Source: Chitinophaga sp. E66
GTDB taxonomy: Bacteria > Bacteroidota > Bacteroidia > Chitinophagales > Chitinophagaceae
DNA length: 64,000 nt
NCBI GenBank assembly: GCA_019285755.1
Contig: CP079103.1
Span: 1,674,001 to 1,738,000 of the forward strand
Reading direction: 5' to 3'
Shown here: in pieces, positions 30,238 to 41,284 of the stretch
Layout: the number at the start of each line of letters is the position of its first letter
Numbering within the stretch: the first letter of the stretch is position 1
Notes under the pieces: generated by a model
What the model was told of the DNA's origin: nothing
Database searches by the model: none
Seen by the model: only the letters and a program-made list of their open reading frames with translations
Program-made: the position numbers and the translations under genes

Positions 30238-31257
30238 ATGCGTTTATTATTCACTTTTTGCCTCCTGGCACTGTGCGGCATGGCCCGGGCACAGGACAAA
30301 TACGTACTCGTCATCCATGGCGGGGCGGGCACAATATTGAGATCCCAGCTGACGCCGAAAAAGAGAAAGCCTACCGGGATGCCCTGAAAACTTCGCTCAC
30401 GGCGGGGTATGAAGTAATCCGCAGGGGCGGCTCCAACCTGGATGCGGTAGAGGCGGCCGTCCGGTCGATGGAAGATTGCCCGCTTTTCAACGCAGGCAAG
30501 GGAGCGGTATTTACGGCAGAGGGGAAAATGAGCTGGATGCGGCTATCATGAACGGCCGTACGCTGGAGGCGGGCGCAGTGGCGGGCGTTACCGTGGTGAG
30601 GAACCCTGTTTCTGCGGCCAGGGCGGTCATGGAGAGGAGCAAACACGTGATGATGACTGGGAAAGGGGCGGAGACATTTGCGCGGGAAGCCGGGCTGGAG
30701 ATCGTGGATCCCGCTTATTTCTATACGGAAGACCGCTGGAAGGGGCTGTTACGCGCCCGCATGCTCGATTCTACCCGCCAGCAGCTGGATCATGCCGACA
30801 CGGCCACGGCAGCCAGGCTGGGAGCGGAGATGCGGGATTATAAGTTCGGGACCGTGGGGGCCGTGGCGCTCGACCGGCAGGGAAACCTGGCCGCGGCGAC
30901 CTCCACCGGGGCATGACCAACAAACGATATGGCCGGGTAGGCGATGCGCCTGTGATCGGGGCCGGCACCTATGCCGATAATAATACCTGTGCTGTTTCGT
31001 GTACCGGTTGGGGTGAGTATTTCATCAGGCTCTCGGTAGCTAAGACGGTTTGCGACCTCATAGAGTACAAGGGAATGAGCGTAGCGGACGCTGCCAACGA
31101 ATTGATTATGAAGAAAGTACCGGCGCTTGGGGGCGACGGCGGCCTTATCGCGATCGATAAGCAGGGCCGTATCGCCATGCCCTTTAACACAGCAGGTATG
31201 TACCGGGCCGCTATTAAGGAAAATGGAGATATGGAGATAATGATCTTTAATCGTTGA
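30238..31257 (+). CDS. Isoaspartyl peptidase / plant-type L-asparaginase (frameshifted)
   Basis: An exported Ntn-hydrolase of about 340 residues that cleaves L-asparagine or beta-aspartyl peptides after autoproteolysis. Signal peptide MRLLFTFCLLALCGMARAQ, then YVLVIHGGAGTI, GSNLDAVEAAVRSMEDCPLFNAGKG and ELDAAIMNG. The nucleophile Thr is in FGTVGAVALD, which starts the beta subunit, followed by the substrate site (GRVGDAPVIGAGTYAD) and GDGGLIAIDKQG. Frames break near 30335, 30525 and 30910. The start at ATG 30238 is supported by the promoter immediately upstream. Confidence 0.9.
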
Positions 31258-31586
31258 AAGTCATGCTAGTGTCATGACAAGATGTTTGTGTTGGTGATGA
31301 ATTATCTCAAACCGATAGTATATTAAAATACGAAATAATCGTAATTACAAGTGAATTAAATGAAGGTGTATAACTAGTTGATAATTTAATAGTTAACTTA
31401 ACTAATTTATTCGTTTTTTCTTAGTTGTCGTTTTAGGATGATGAAATGTAATGAGAGTATCACGAATAGTAGGCGGTATTTTTAACAAATATTTAAACAA
31501 TCTACCTTTCGATTGAACAGTATGCAACGGATAGTGAACAGCGTTGCAACTTATTCATCGTTACACATTTTATCAATCAAGATTGT
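31258..31586. other. AT-rich region upstream of the SusC operon
   Basis: No gene seen. There is a GTCATG / CATGAC inverted repeat at 31260-31278 just after the asparaginase stop, and a 7-of-8 match to a -7 box (TACCTTTC, 31503-31510) about 77 bases before the SusC start. No sigma/anti-sigma pair precedes the operon. Confidence 0.4.
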
Positions 31587-34500
31587 ATGACCAAGAAGCT
31601 ACTCTTTTGTTGGTCCTGTTAGGGGCGACGAATGCCGTTGCACTAGCCCAGGACCGAAAGGTGTCCGGTACAGTGAAGGATGCCAAAGGGAGGCACTGCC
31701 AGGTGTCTCGATCAGGGAAACGGGGACCAACAACGGTACCGCCTCTGACGCCGAGGGGAAATTTGCCCTTACCCTTAAAACCGCCGGTGGTACATTAGAA
31801 TTCACTTTTATGGGGTACGCTAAAACGGTCGTAAAGCTGACCGCGACGTACTGCGAATTACGATGCAGGCAGACGCCCAGAGCCTGAAAGACGTTGTGGT
31901 AGTTGGGTACCAGACCATGACGCGTAAAACGTCTACTACCGCTATCTCGTCTGTAAAAGGTGATGTGGTGGAAAACCTGCCGGCTCCCAGCTTTGAGAAT
32001 CTCCTGCAAGGCCGCGTAACCGGGGTGAACGTGCAGAACTTTACCGGTGAGCCCGGTGTGCGCAACACCTTCGTGATCCGTGGTAACAGCCGGGTGAACC
32101 TCAACATGGACGAGGCCCGTGCTCTCAGCTCCCCGCTTTATGTGATCGACGGTGTTCCCGTAAACGTAGACGACATGATGGGTTTTGACAACACGCAGAC
32201 CAACTCCATCGCCGGCATCAACCCGAACGACATTGAAGACATGCAGGTGCTCAAAGACGCCGCCGCTACTTCCATCTGGGGCTCCCGCGGCGCCAACGGG
32301 GTAATCGTCATCAAAACCCGCCGTGGTAAAATAGGTAGCCCGGAGTTCCGTTTTAACTACTACCAGGGCAGAGTGGCCCGGCCCCGCCTCCTCGAAACCG
32401 TGACCGGCTCCGAGGAAAGAAGGCAGAAGCTCAACATCCTCCGCGAGTACGGCAACTATCAGCAACAGGGAAACCTCCCGGTGATGCTGACGGACAGCCT
32501 CAACCCTTCCTACAACAACGCGGTAGACTGGCAGGACATGTTCCTGCGCAGCGGGAACCTCCGCAATGGCGATTTCTCCGTGAGCAATGGTACGGAGAAC
32601 GTGAATTATCGCATTTCCGCTAACTACTACAGTGAGGATGGCGTGGTGCGCAACAGCGGTTTCAACCGTTATGCATTGCGCGGCAACATCAACTTCAAAT
32701 TCAACGACAAGATCAGCGGTTATACCAATCTGAGCCTCAGCCGGATGGACCGCAAACGCGGCCTGGGTAAAGACCGCGCGGAATCACCGCTCCCTATCGA
32801 GCTGCATTCCCTGCCGTCTTCCCTGATGTATGTTTCGCCTGAAATGGTGAAAGCTTATACCGACCAATACGATAAGCTGCGCGACATCAACATCAATGAC
32901 CAGATCGCGGCTTCGCTCGGCCTCACCTATAAAATCGTGAAAGGCCTGGAATACCGCTTCATGGGTTCTGCCAACGTAAGCAATAACCGCCGCGACTACT
33001 TCCGGCCTTCCGACCTGGACCCTGATGGCGTCAATCTTGCCACATCTTCCAACTCAGGATATAACACCTATTACCTCGATAATACCCTCAGCTATCGCCT
33101 GAACGTTGCAACAGACCATCACTTCTACGTGACAGCCGGTCAGAGCTTCCAGCGCGATATCGCCAATAAAGTTGGCGGTGAGGGCAGAAATCTCCCAGCG
33201 ATGATATCAAGGTAATCGGCAACGTGGCCCAGAACGACAAAACGGTTTATTCCGACTACAGCGCATCCGGTCTGCTTTCCTGGATCGGTCAGCTACAGTA
33301 TGATTTCAAAGAGAAATACCTTTTCTCCGCCAGCTGGCGCGCAGACGCTTCTTCGCGCTTCGGCCCGGATTCCAAATGGGGTAAATTCTATTCCTTCGGC
33401 GGTGGCTGGGTAGTTTCAGAAGAAAAATTCTTCAGGCCGCTTTCCCACATCACGAACTACTTCAAGATCCGCGGTAGCTACGGTACTTCCGGTGAGCAGT
33501 TCTCCGAGTTCTATGCTCCCTATAACCGTTTCACCATCCCCGGCTACTATAACGGCACGCCTGCTTATCAGCCCGACTACGATCTGGGTTACGGTATTAC
33601 CAAGAAGAACTTTACCTGGTCCAGCAGCCGTCAATACAATATCGGTTTCGAGACCTTCCTGTTTAAGAACAACCGCATCAACCTGACCGTTGACTATTAC
33701 GATAAACTTTCGGGCCGTGACTTTAACACTTTCGAAATGCCTTTCTGGGCCGGTTATAACAAGCTGACCGCGAACTACGACATTAACGTGCGTAACCGTG
33801 GCCTGGAGGTAACCATCATCACCAAGAACCTGCCGGACCGCTCTAAACTGAAGTGGAATACCAACCTGAACTTCTCCTTCAACCAGAACCGCATCACGAA
33901 GCTGCCGTATAACAACAAAACGTTCTACCGTACAGACAGCTATGGCGTTCAGCGCGAATACACCGTGGGTAAGCCCACCTACATCATGTCGCAGATGGTA
34001 TATGGCGGCGTGTACAACCAATTCAACCAGATTCCCTTCAATCCCGCCAACGGTACGCTGCTGACTTACTTTAAGGGCAACTACCGTGTTCAACCAGGTT
34101 ATCCCATTTGGTACGACATTAACGGTGATTGGGATGTATGGTCAGACGAAGACCGCGGCGACCCCTATGGCGACCTGCAGGCAACCGGTGATCCCAACCC
34201 GAGAGTGACCGGAGGTTTCGTGAACGACTTCCAGTACAAGAACTGGACCCTCAGCGTGGCCACCACCTTTACCCTCGGCCGCGACATCATCAACATCCAG
34301 GCTTCCCGTGAGCTGGATAACACCTTCGGCGCCGGCGCCCTCAAATTTGCCGCCCGCCGTATGCCTAACCTGGACCGCCTGAACTACTGGAGGCCTTCCG
34401 AACTGTCTAAACAAGGTGAAGGATATGTTGCGGATTATCCGTCTATGACGCCGTACACTTACTTCTACCAGTTCCTGCCTTTCTCGACGATGTTCAACGA

Positions 34501-34733
34501 AAACGGCTCATACCTGAAAGTGAAATTCATTTCACTGGGGTATATGATTCCGAACTCGATCACAAAACGTCTGAAGATCGCCAATATCCGGGTATATGGT
34601 ATGGCAGACAACTTTTCCTGATCCACGATGGCAATGTGCCGGATCCTGAGCAGGTAAACGCCTTTGGCGTGTACAATGGTTCTGGATACCCGATCCCCGC
34701 AAATTCACGCTGGGCGTTGACGTTAAATTCTAA
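31587..34733 (+). CDS. SusC/RagA-family TonB-linked outer-membrane protein (frameshifted)
   Basis: About 1045 residues forming the outer-membrane channel of a SusCD importer. The signal peptide (TKKLL...LLGATNAVALAQ) is followed by a carboxypeptidase-regulatory domain (RKVSGTVKDAKG, LEFTFMGYAKTVV), the SusC plug (SLKDVVVVGYQTMTRKTST, LLQGRVTGVNVQN, PLYVIDGVPV, ATSIWGSRGANGVIVIKTR) and a barrel that ends FTLGVDVKF. Frames break near 31606, 31695, 31845, 33205 and 34615-34710. The stop TAA 34731-34733 overlaps the SusD ATG, so the two are translationally coupled. Confidence 0.93.
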
Positions 34734-36245
34734 TGGAAATCATGAAATCTACAGCAATGAAAAGAACTTACTTATATATCTGCCTGCTCGCCCTGCTGGC
34801 AACGGCGCCGGGTTGCAGGAAGTATCTGTACGAAGCGCCCATCAATAACTCGTATGACGAGATCTTCTGGGTGAACGAAAAGGCTGCCGATCAGTCGGTG
34901 GCGTCTTCCTACCATCTGCTGCGCAATGCAGTGCGGTATGGCAGCGCGTATTTCATTTTCGGCGATATGGTGGCCGATATCTATAAAAACGCAGATTGGA
35001 ATTATGCAACGCTGCTGAAATCCGGGAACTTCCGTTTTGGATACGTTCCTTACCTGGAAGATCAACTGTGGGACTGGTCGCGCTACTACGACGCCATTGC
35101 CCAGGCGAACCTGGCATTAGAGAAGATCCCCACCATCCCGGAAAGCGGCTGGCAGGGACGTTTCCCGTCGCGATCAACTGCGCGGAGAGGCATTTTCGTT
35201 CGCGCTTTCTCCTATTTCCAGGTGTTGCGCGTCTGGGGTGAGCCGGTAATGCGAATGAGGCCCCTCCAGGAAAGTGAACTGGATAATCCTCCAAGTATCG
35301 CCCGCAGTACAGACGAAGAAGCGCTCAAACTGATCCGTCAGGATATCGACAGTGCCATCAAGCTGCTCGGCGGTGGCCTCCATCCGGAAAGCCCTGTGAG
35401 AGCTGGTAAAAATGCGACTTATGCATTAAAGGCCCACGTATCGGCATGGCAGCACGACTATGCCACTACGCTTGCCGCGGCGGACGAAGTAATCAATTCG
35501 GGCGATTATTCCTCGCAACCACCCCGGCGGAACTGTATAGTCTCTGGCTGGGCGGTTCACAGGAGTCTATCTTCGAATTGAACATGCTCTATAATGCGAC
35601 CTTCGATGAATCCAGCAACTTCTTCAACTCAGTGTTGCAATACCCGGTAACAGTGAATGGAAACGGCACTAATGTGCTCAATTATCCCCGCCTGTTTAAG
35701 GACGACGCCAACCTGGCCGATTATCCCGATCCGCTGTACCGCGATACCGTGAATGATCTGCGCTATCGCAGCTGGTATTACGTAGAATCGACGCTTCCGG
35801 CCAAAAAAGCCGTTCTTATCAAATACAGCAACCGGACCTTCCGCGACCCGAAGAACTTCACCGGCGAATTCGCTAATAACAACCTGGTGATGTTCCGCCT
35901 CGCAGATATCATGCTCCTCAAAGCCGAAGCGCTGGCCAACCTGGGACGCGAGGCGGATGCGCTGACTGCCGCCAATCTCGTGATCGATACCCGTAAAGGC
36001 CTTCATTATGACCCGACACAGGACGGAACCGTGAAGGAATTCCTGGTCGACGAAAGAAGCCGCGAGCTCGTAGGCGAAGGGTCCATCTTCTTTGACCTCA
36101 TCCGCACGGGTTTCCTGCTAAAAAGCTGAATGCTTATGCCGGCGAGCGCTGGACGCAGAAAGGGTACTACTGGCCGGTAAATATGCGTACCCTGAAACCG
36201 ACGAACGACAAACTCACTCAAAACTATTACTGGGCCACCCACTAA
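34733..36245 (+). CDS. SusD/RagB-family nutrient-binding lipoprotein (frameshifted)
   Basis: About 500 residues. A lipoprotein signal (MKRTYLYICLLALLATAPGC, Cys anchor), then SusD features: TPR-like helices (WSRYYDAIAQANLALEKIP), AFSYFQVLRVWGEPVM, MFRLADIMLLKAEALANLG, and the C-terminal FLVDERSRELVGEGSIFFDL with YYWPVN. Frames break near 35165, 35510 and 36115. It caps the SusC channel and binds the imported ligand. ATG 34733 overlaps the SusC stop; internal ATGs at 34742 and 34757 give shorter signal peptides and are equally possible. Confidence 0.9.
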
Positions 36246-36250
36246 AAAAC

Positions 36251-36905
36251 ATGCTCATGAAAAAGATACTTGGATTAATGATCATTGCGGCCGGCATTTT
36301 CATGACCGCCTGCAAAAAAGACGATCACATCGTAGGCGGCCAGACGCATAATCCCAAAGTGGATATGTCTACGCTGGACTATCTCCGTAAAAATCCCCTG
36401 TTCGACACGCTGTGCATGCTGGTGGATAAAGCAGGCATCCAGAATGTCATCAACGAAAGCGGCATCAGTTTTTTCGCACCAACGGATTACCATATCCAGG
36501 CACTGGTAACCGCCCGCAACACGAAAGTGCAGGCGGCAGACGCACGATTGAAATATACCATCGACTCCTGATCAAGTATGATCTCCAGGGATTCCGGGAT
36601 TCTATCCGCATTCACATCGTAAAACGCGCGCTGCCTTACAGTGCGCTAAAAGAAGACCGGCAGACTTTCCCTACTACTTTCCCGGGAGTAAGTGCCGATA
36701 TATCTTATCGTGAAGTGAAGAAGGAAGAATATGGCTATAATCCGAATGCAGGGATCTACCCCGTATCGTGTACTATCGCATCGGCGCCCTGGAAACCTAC
36801 TGTCAGACTTCCGGTCTCGTAACCAACACTGGTATGCTGTTCGTACTGCAGAACCCCGATGGCTTCGAGAGCAATAAGCCTACCCTGTATTTCGGTAACA
36901 ATTAA
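36251..36905 (+). CDS. Fasciclin-domain lipoprotein (frameshifted)
   Basis: About 215 residues. Lipoprotein signal with Cys anchor (LGLMIIAAGIFMTACKK), then one fasciclin (FAS1) domain: TLDYLRKNPLFDTLCMLVDKAGI, INESGISFFAPTDYHI, later TYCQTSGLVTNTGMLFVLQN. FAS1 domains mediate adhesion or protein binding. Frames break near 36570 and near 36760. It follows SusD by 5 bases and is clearly part of the operon, presumably a surface accessory of the SusCD complex. Confidence 0.82.
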
Positions 36906-36917
36906 TGACACATCAAC

Positions 36918-37910
36918 ATGAAGCTATTTTCAAGTAAATATATTCTGGCAGGCCTCACGGCAATGACCTTGCTGGGCGCCTGTAAAAAGATGAGGTCGGC
37001 TTCTTCAGCGACCGGCTGTACTATGAAGTGAATCCTTCCGTGATCCCGAAAGGATGGGAGTTCCGCGGCATCGGGGTGAACCCGGATGGCTCTACGCGGC
37101 CCATGACCTTCAAGTTGCTGCACGTATACGAAAAAGCCACCGGCAAGAACGTGGACGAGTTGTTCCTGAAAAAGTTCCCCATGCAGACCTGGAAGGCTGC
37201 CCTGAACTTCATCGAGGACACCACCAAGGAACGCCTTATGGCCAAAATGCAGATGGTGGACGCCTACCCGGTAAACATCGAGCCTACCAGCGGCCAGATC
37301 TATTCCAACTACACCACATCCCAGCTGCCTTCCGGTCACTATATCTTCGATATGGAGATTTCCAATGTAAAGGCCACTAAGGTGTTCCCGAAATTCGGGA
37401 ATTTATTCTGAAAGATACCATCGCGTTCCAGGATCTTGCCGCCATGAACGGCGCGTTTTCTAATACGCTGATGAAACAGGGTGCAGAATCCATCACCCGT
37501 CCTTATGTGCCTGGCTCCTATACGATTGACATTAAGTGGGACTCCGCCGTGAACTCCAGCCTTACGCTGAAGTTTGTCGACAAGAATGGTAATGCCTTCA
37601 ACCCCAAGCGTGGTGAAATTCTCAAGCGACCCAACGGCGCCACCTGGCTGCAAACGTTCGATACCTACACCATCAAGCCTGAACTGTTCGATGACAGAAT
37701 GGAATTCTACATCGCGCAATTGCCTTTCCGCTGCAAAGCGCAGGCAACGGCTTCAACGTATACTATCGCATTGCGGCGGATGCCATCACTTATGATAATC
37801 CGGCCAGCAACGGGTACCACTCCAACCCGCGCTTCATTCAGCGCCTGCACAAACGGGGTCATTACACCATTACAATCAAGATGACGAACCTAACGCGTAA
37901 ACCGCTATAA
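36918..37910 (+). CDS. SusCD-associated lipoprotein, possibly DUF5007-type (frameshifted)
   Basis: About 330 residues. Lipoprotein signal ending MTLLGACKK at the N-terminus, then a beta-rich protein (DRLYYEVNPSVIPKGWEFRG, TSGQIYSNYTTSQLPSGHYIFDM, VPGSYTIDIKWDS, ATWLQTFDTYTIKPELFDDRM, FNVYYRIAADAITYDN). Lipoproteins of this kind follow fasciclin and SusD genes in related bacteria; I think of DUF5007 but cannot confirm it. Frames break near 36990, 37405 and 37730. It is the last gene before a terminator, probably a surface glycan-binding or accessory protein. Confidence 0.65.
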
Positions 37911-37941
37911 CGTTTTTCCTTGACGATCCATTTGATCGGAG

Positions 37942-37974
37942 AAGGCTGCTTCCGCAAGGAGGTGGCCTTTTTCC
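37942..37974 (+). terminator. Terminator of the SusCD operon
   Basis: Hairpin with outer stem AAGGC / GCCTT and inner stem CTTCC / GGAGG, ending in a five-T run. Confidence 0.6.
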
Positions 37975-37982
37975 GTAAAAAG

Positions 37983-37990
37983 TACCTTTG
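37983..37990 (+). promoter_or_regulatory. Possible -7 box of the DUF92 gene
   Basis: TACCTTTG matches TAnnTTTG but ends only 5 bases before ATG 37996, and no TTG element is seen upstream. A transcript would be leaderless or start at a later codon. Confidence 0.3.
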
Positions 37991-37995
37991 CCGTT

Positions 37996-38696
37996 ATGCT
38001 GGAATATTTCCTTATCATCCTTGCGCTTGGTGCAGGCGCCACTGCCGCCTGGCGCCTGGTAAGCTAACCCGGCCCGCCGCCGTGTCCGCCTGGTTTACAG
38101 GCATCATCGTTTTCACAGGAAGCGGATACATGGGCATGAGCATGCTCCTGGCCTTCTTTGCCATGGGCGTTCTGGCCACGGCACATGGCAAATCCCGCAA
38201 GGCCCGCAGGGGGATGCGCATCAGCCCCGCAACGCCGGGCAGGTCTTCGCCAATGGGGCGTCGCTGCCTTCCTGTCGCTGCTGATCTTTGCCGCCCCGAT
38301 TAGCGGCATCCCTTACCCTCTGATGCTCGCTGCCGCCCTGGCCTCCGCATCAGCGGATACGGTGTCTTCCGAGCTAGGGACGTTGTACGGCAAACGGTTC
38401 TGGAATATCATGACCTTACGCAAAGATACTAACGGCCTCGACGGCGTCATCTCCGCAGAAGGTACCCTGGCAGGTATCGCTGCCTCCGCCGTTATAGTTA
38501 TAATTTATATGGGATTTGGCGGGGATGGACAGGCGCCTCCATCATCATAATTGCCGGGACCATTGGCAACCTGACCGATTCGGTGCTCGGCGCCTCACTC
38601 GAAAGAGACGGAATCATCCGCAACGATGCCGTGAATCTGTTGAATACGGCAGCAGGCGCCCTGGCCGCCTGGGGCCTGTGGGAACTCTTATATTAG
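37996..38696 (+). CDS. DUF92 family integral membrane protein (frameshifted)
   Basis: About 235 residues with six or so hydrophobic segments (YFLIILALGAGATAAW, AAVSAWFTGIIVFTGSG, VAAFLSLLIFAAPISG). The conserved DUF92 core reads ALASASADTVSSELGTLYGKRFWNIMTLRKDTNGLDGVIS, and the end IIAGTIGNLTDSVLGASLERDG. DUF92 members include plant VTE6-like phytyl-phosphate kinases; the bacterial substrate is not known. Frames break near 38062, 38205 and 38520. The stop (38694-38696) overlaps the stop of the convergent minus-strand gene. Confidence 0.85.
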
Positions 38697-39918
38697 CGAT
38701 TATTCCAGATGCCGCGGATCGTCTCCTCGACGCCACGGCCCTCAGGGCAGGCAGGCGAGTTGGTATTGCCGCGGAAGCGGGCCCTGGCTTGCCACGGCCC
38801 AATGTAACGATCCGGGATACGGGCATTTGAAGGAACCCATTGGTATCATGCGCTTTCAGCCAGTCGTATGCATACCGTAGCCATTGATTCCGGTAAACCT
38901 CAGGCTGTAAATAGAACCATGAGATCTCATCATACCCCAGATAAAATGTGAAGCCGTATCAGCTACGCCCGGTGAGCGGCTGATGCCGAAATTATCGAAC
39001 TCGACCAAATACGGGAGGGATTCGCATTGCCAGCCGGAAGGTGTCATGCACCCTTTGCTGCGACCGAACAAGGCATCGAGATAGCCTACTTGTAATATGC
39101 CTTGTTGCGGTTTTTCCGGTATTTCTTTAATTCGCAGGGGGAAGGAATTGAAGTCCAGCAGGCTTTTGCCTCTGGCGACCAGTCCGCCGTGAGGCGTATG
39201 CGCATCCAGCAACACCCAGCCGCGCCTGGATTCCTTGCGGGCGAAGGCTCTTACTTTTTGCAGGAAAGCGTCCCAGGTTTCCCAGTCGTGATCGGCCATG
39301 CCCATCAGGTTCACCTGTCCCATATGAAGGGCTTCGCAACCTAGCCGGATATACGTGCCACAAAGGAACATCAGCCATAGCTGGGATTCCGTCCTTGTAA
39401 TGTCGGGCACGCTATTGCCCTTTCCCCAATGATCTACGAAGATGCCTTTTGATTCAGCATCTCCCCATACCGGAAGTTCCGTTGCTCTACAGGCAATCCC
39501 AGCGCGGTAAACGCCCATGCCGGAACGGCAATGCTATCCGCTTTCCAGGAGACCGCTTCAAACACCGCCGCCTGGAAGATCACTTCCCTGTCAAAAGCAT
39601 GCACCCGGTCCATGAGCGACTTTGCTTTGTCGAGGAAATCCCGTTTAGCCAGATCGGTTTCTCCTCCCCAGCGGTATATAGCCCGACCAATGAACTTGGC
39701 CCCGATATGACGGATGAGCCTGATGTCGTCTTCTTTATAGGGTATGGACCGTCATTTCCGTAAGGGTCAACAGACAGGAACTCGGCCATCGTGACGGCGC
39801 GGCTCAGGTAGTATCCGAGCGCGGCGCGGGAGATACCGGTGCTATCCATGACTGGTTGGGCGATAGCCTGCCGCATCAGCAACAGGCACAAGAGGGAAAT
39901 GACGGTCCTTTTAAACAT
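38693..39918 (-). CDS. Secreted protein of unknown function (frameshifted)
   Basis: About 405 residues with a signal peptide (FKRTVISLLCLLLMRQAIAQ). No named family is recognised. Conserved-looking parts are IRHIGAKFIGRAIYRWGGE, VHAFDREVIFQAAVFE, MGMADHDWETWDAFLQKVR, GWVLLDAHTPHGGLV and HFIWGYDEISWFYLQPE. The overall look is compatible with a TIM-barrel glycoside-hydrolase-like enzyme, which is a guess. Frames break near 39735, 39450, 38935 and 38810; the repaired C-terminus (NTNSPACPEGRG...GIWNNR) ends at 38693-38695. Its ATG 39918 overlaps the TGA of the erythromycin-esterase homologue (TGATG), so the two are coupled. Confidence 0.6.
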
Positions 39919-41195
39919 CAGAATAAGTGTTGGGTGTGATGGGTGACCGGGTAGAACAACACAGCATCATACAGCAACGCCGGCGCCGTCTTAAAATACG
40001 AACCATCCGCGGATCTTTCTGCATTATATCCAACGAAACGGTATAGCTTCGGTTCCTGGAATACAGATTTGTCGGCGGGTTGCAACCGGCTGAAATCGTA
40101 AAAGGTATGTTTTTTAGACTGTTGTACCATGACCGCATTCCAGGATTCCGCCTTCAGCGGCAACAGCTGGGTGTGGAAGGCGGAGTCGCGGAACTTATGG
40201 TCTGCGTTGATGTTCAAAGTTTTAATGTAAGTGTAGGACCCATCGCCGGAATTAAGCCCGATATTGAAAAACTTGCCGGGATTAGTCAGGTCGAGCAATT
40301 CACCCATCCTGCCTACGTCTTCTATAATGGGTTTCTTTGCGATATGCGCATTATGGGCCCATACAACCGCTTTCACACCCTGTTCTTTTACGTGGTAATT
40401 AACACGTGCCGCCATCATGGAGTCCTCGACAGCCCCATGTTCCTGTACAAGGCGAAAGGCGCCTGGGTAAAGGATCCGCCGGCATGATAGAGTAACTCGT
40501 CGACCAGCTTATCATTTTCAGGCAGGGTACGGTAAGCGCTGTCGATCTTGTGAACCAGGTCGTACAACTCCATCATACCATCGTACCCGCCGCCAAACTT
40601 TCCGGAGTTGACGATCCTTTTAACGCCCGGAAGCGCGAAATACTGCCTGGAATTCATGCTGCTGCGCAGCGCGTATTCATCCAACATTTCGTTGAGGGCT
40701 TTATTTTGGAAACGGGCCAGGCGTTCTTTGATGATGCCGGGCGTAATATCACGGAAGCTATCGTCGCAACCGCCCAGCCGGATGGGCTTACCTTTTTAGC
40801 CTCCGTCAATACCCATTGCAGGAACGCTTTCATCTCGGCTGTCTGGTAGATCTCGAAAAGGTGCCGGCGCATGAGGGTATCCAGCGGAACTTTGCCGAAA
40901 TCGGCCTGCAGCTTTACCATGTCTTCATGCGGGTTTTCGAGAATGACCATTGTGAAGCCTTCTTTCTCGATCAGTCTTTTGGTAAGGGCATGGCGGAATG
41001 TAATGTATTCGCCAGTGCCGTGCGTTTCTTCGCCGATGGCTACCACGCGCTTGTCGCCTATACGGTGCACGATCGCGTCGATGGATTTTTGGGAAGCCGG
41101 ATCCACGGCCGTACTGACGGATTTCCATTGTTCGGGCGTCTGGCCGCTGGCTGTAAGCGCACAGCCCAGGAGCAGGGGATAATTGTCTTTTTCAT
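39918..41195 (-). CDS. Erythromycin-esterase-family protein, exported (frameshifted)
   Basis: About 420 residues. N-terminal signal (MKKTIIPLLLGCALTASGQ after repair), then the EreA-like fold: RVVAIGEETHGTGEYI, with the catalytic His expected in the ETHG motif, TMVILENPHEDM, GVKAVVWAHNAHIAKKPI with conserved His residues, and LPLKAESWNAVMVQQ. Family members hydrolyse macrolide lactones, but most homologues in environmental bacteria have unknown substrates, so resistance should not be assumed. Frames break near 41170, 40770-40800 and 40430. It is translationally coupled (TGATG) to the unknown secreted protein downstream. Confidence 0.8.
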
Positions 41196-41247
41196 AGCAA
41201 ATTTAGATTGGGTCGATTCGGGATATATGCTGCATTTGGCAGGTTAA

Positions 41248-41255
41248 CAAATATA
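41248..41255 (-). promoter_or_regulatory. Possible -7 box upstream of the erythromycin-esterase homologue
   Basis: TATATTTG on the minus strand, 52 bases upstream of ATG 41195. No TTG element is seen at the expected distance. Confidence 0.3.
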
Positions 41256-41284
41256 ATATCCTGGATTTATAATAAAAAGGGGGA

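Noticed and set aside
39918..41195. Macrolide resistance gene
   Set aside because: The protein is an Ere-family homologue with a signal peptide and a coupled unknown partner. Family membership alone does not show resistance.
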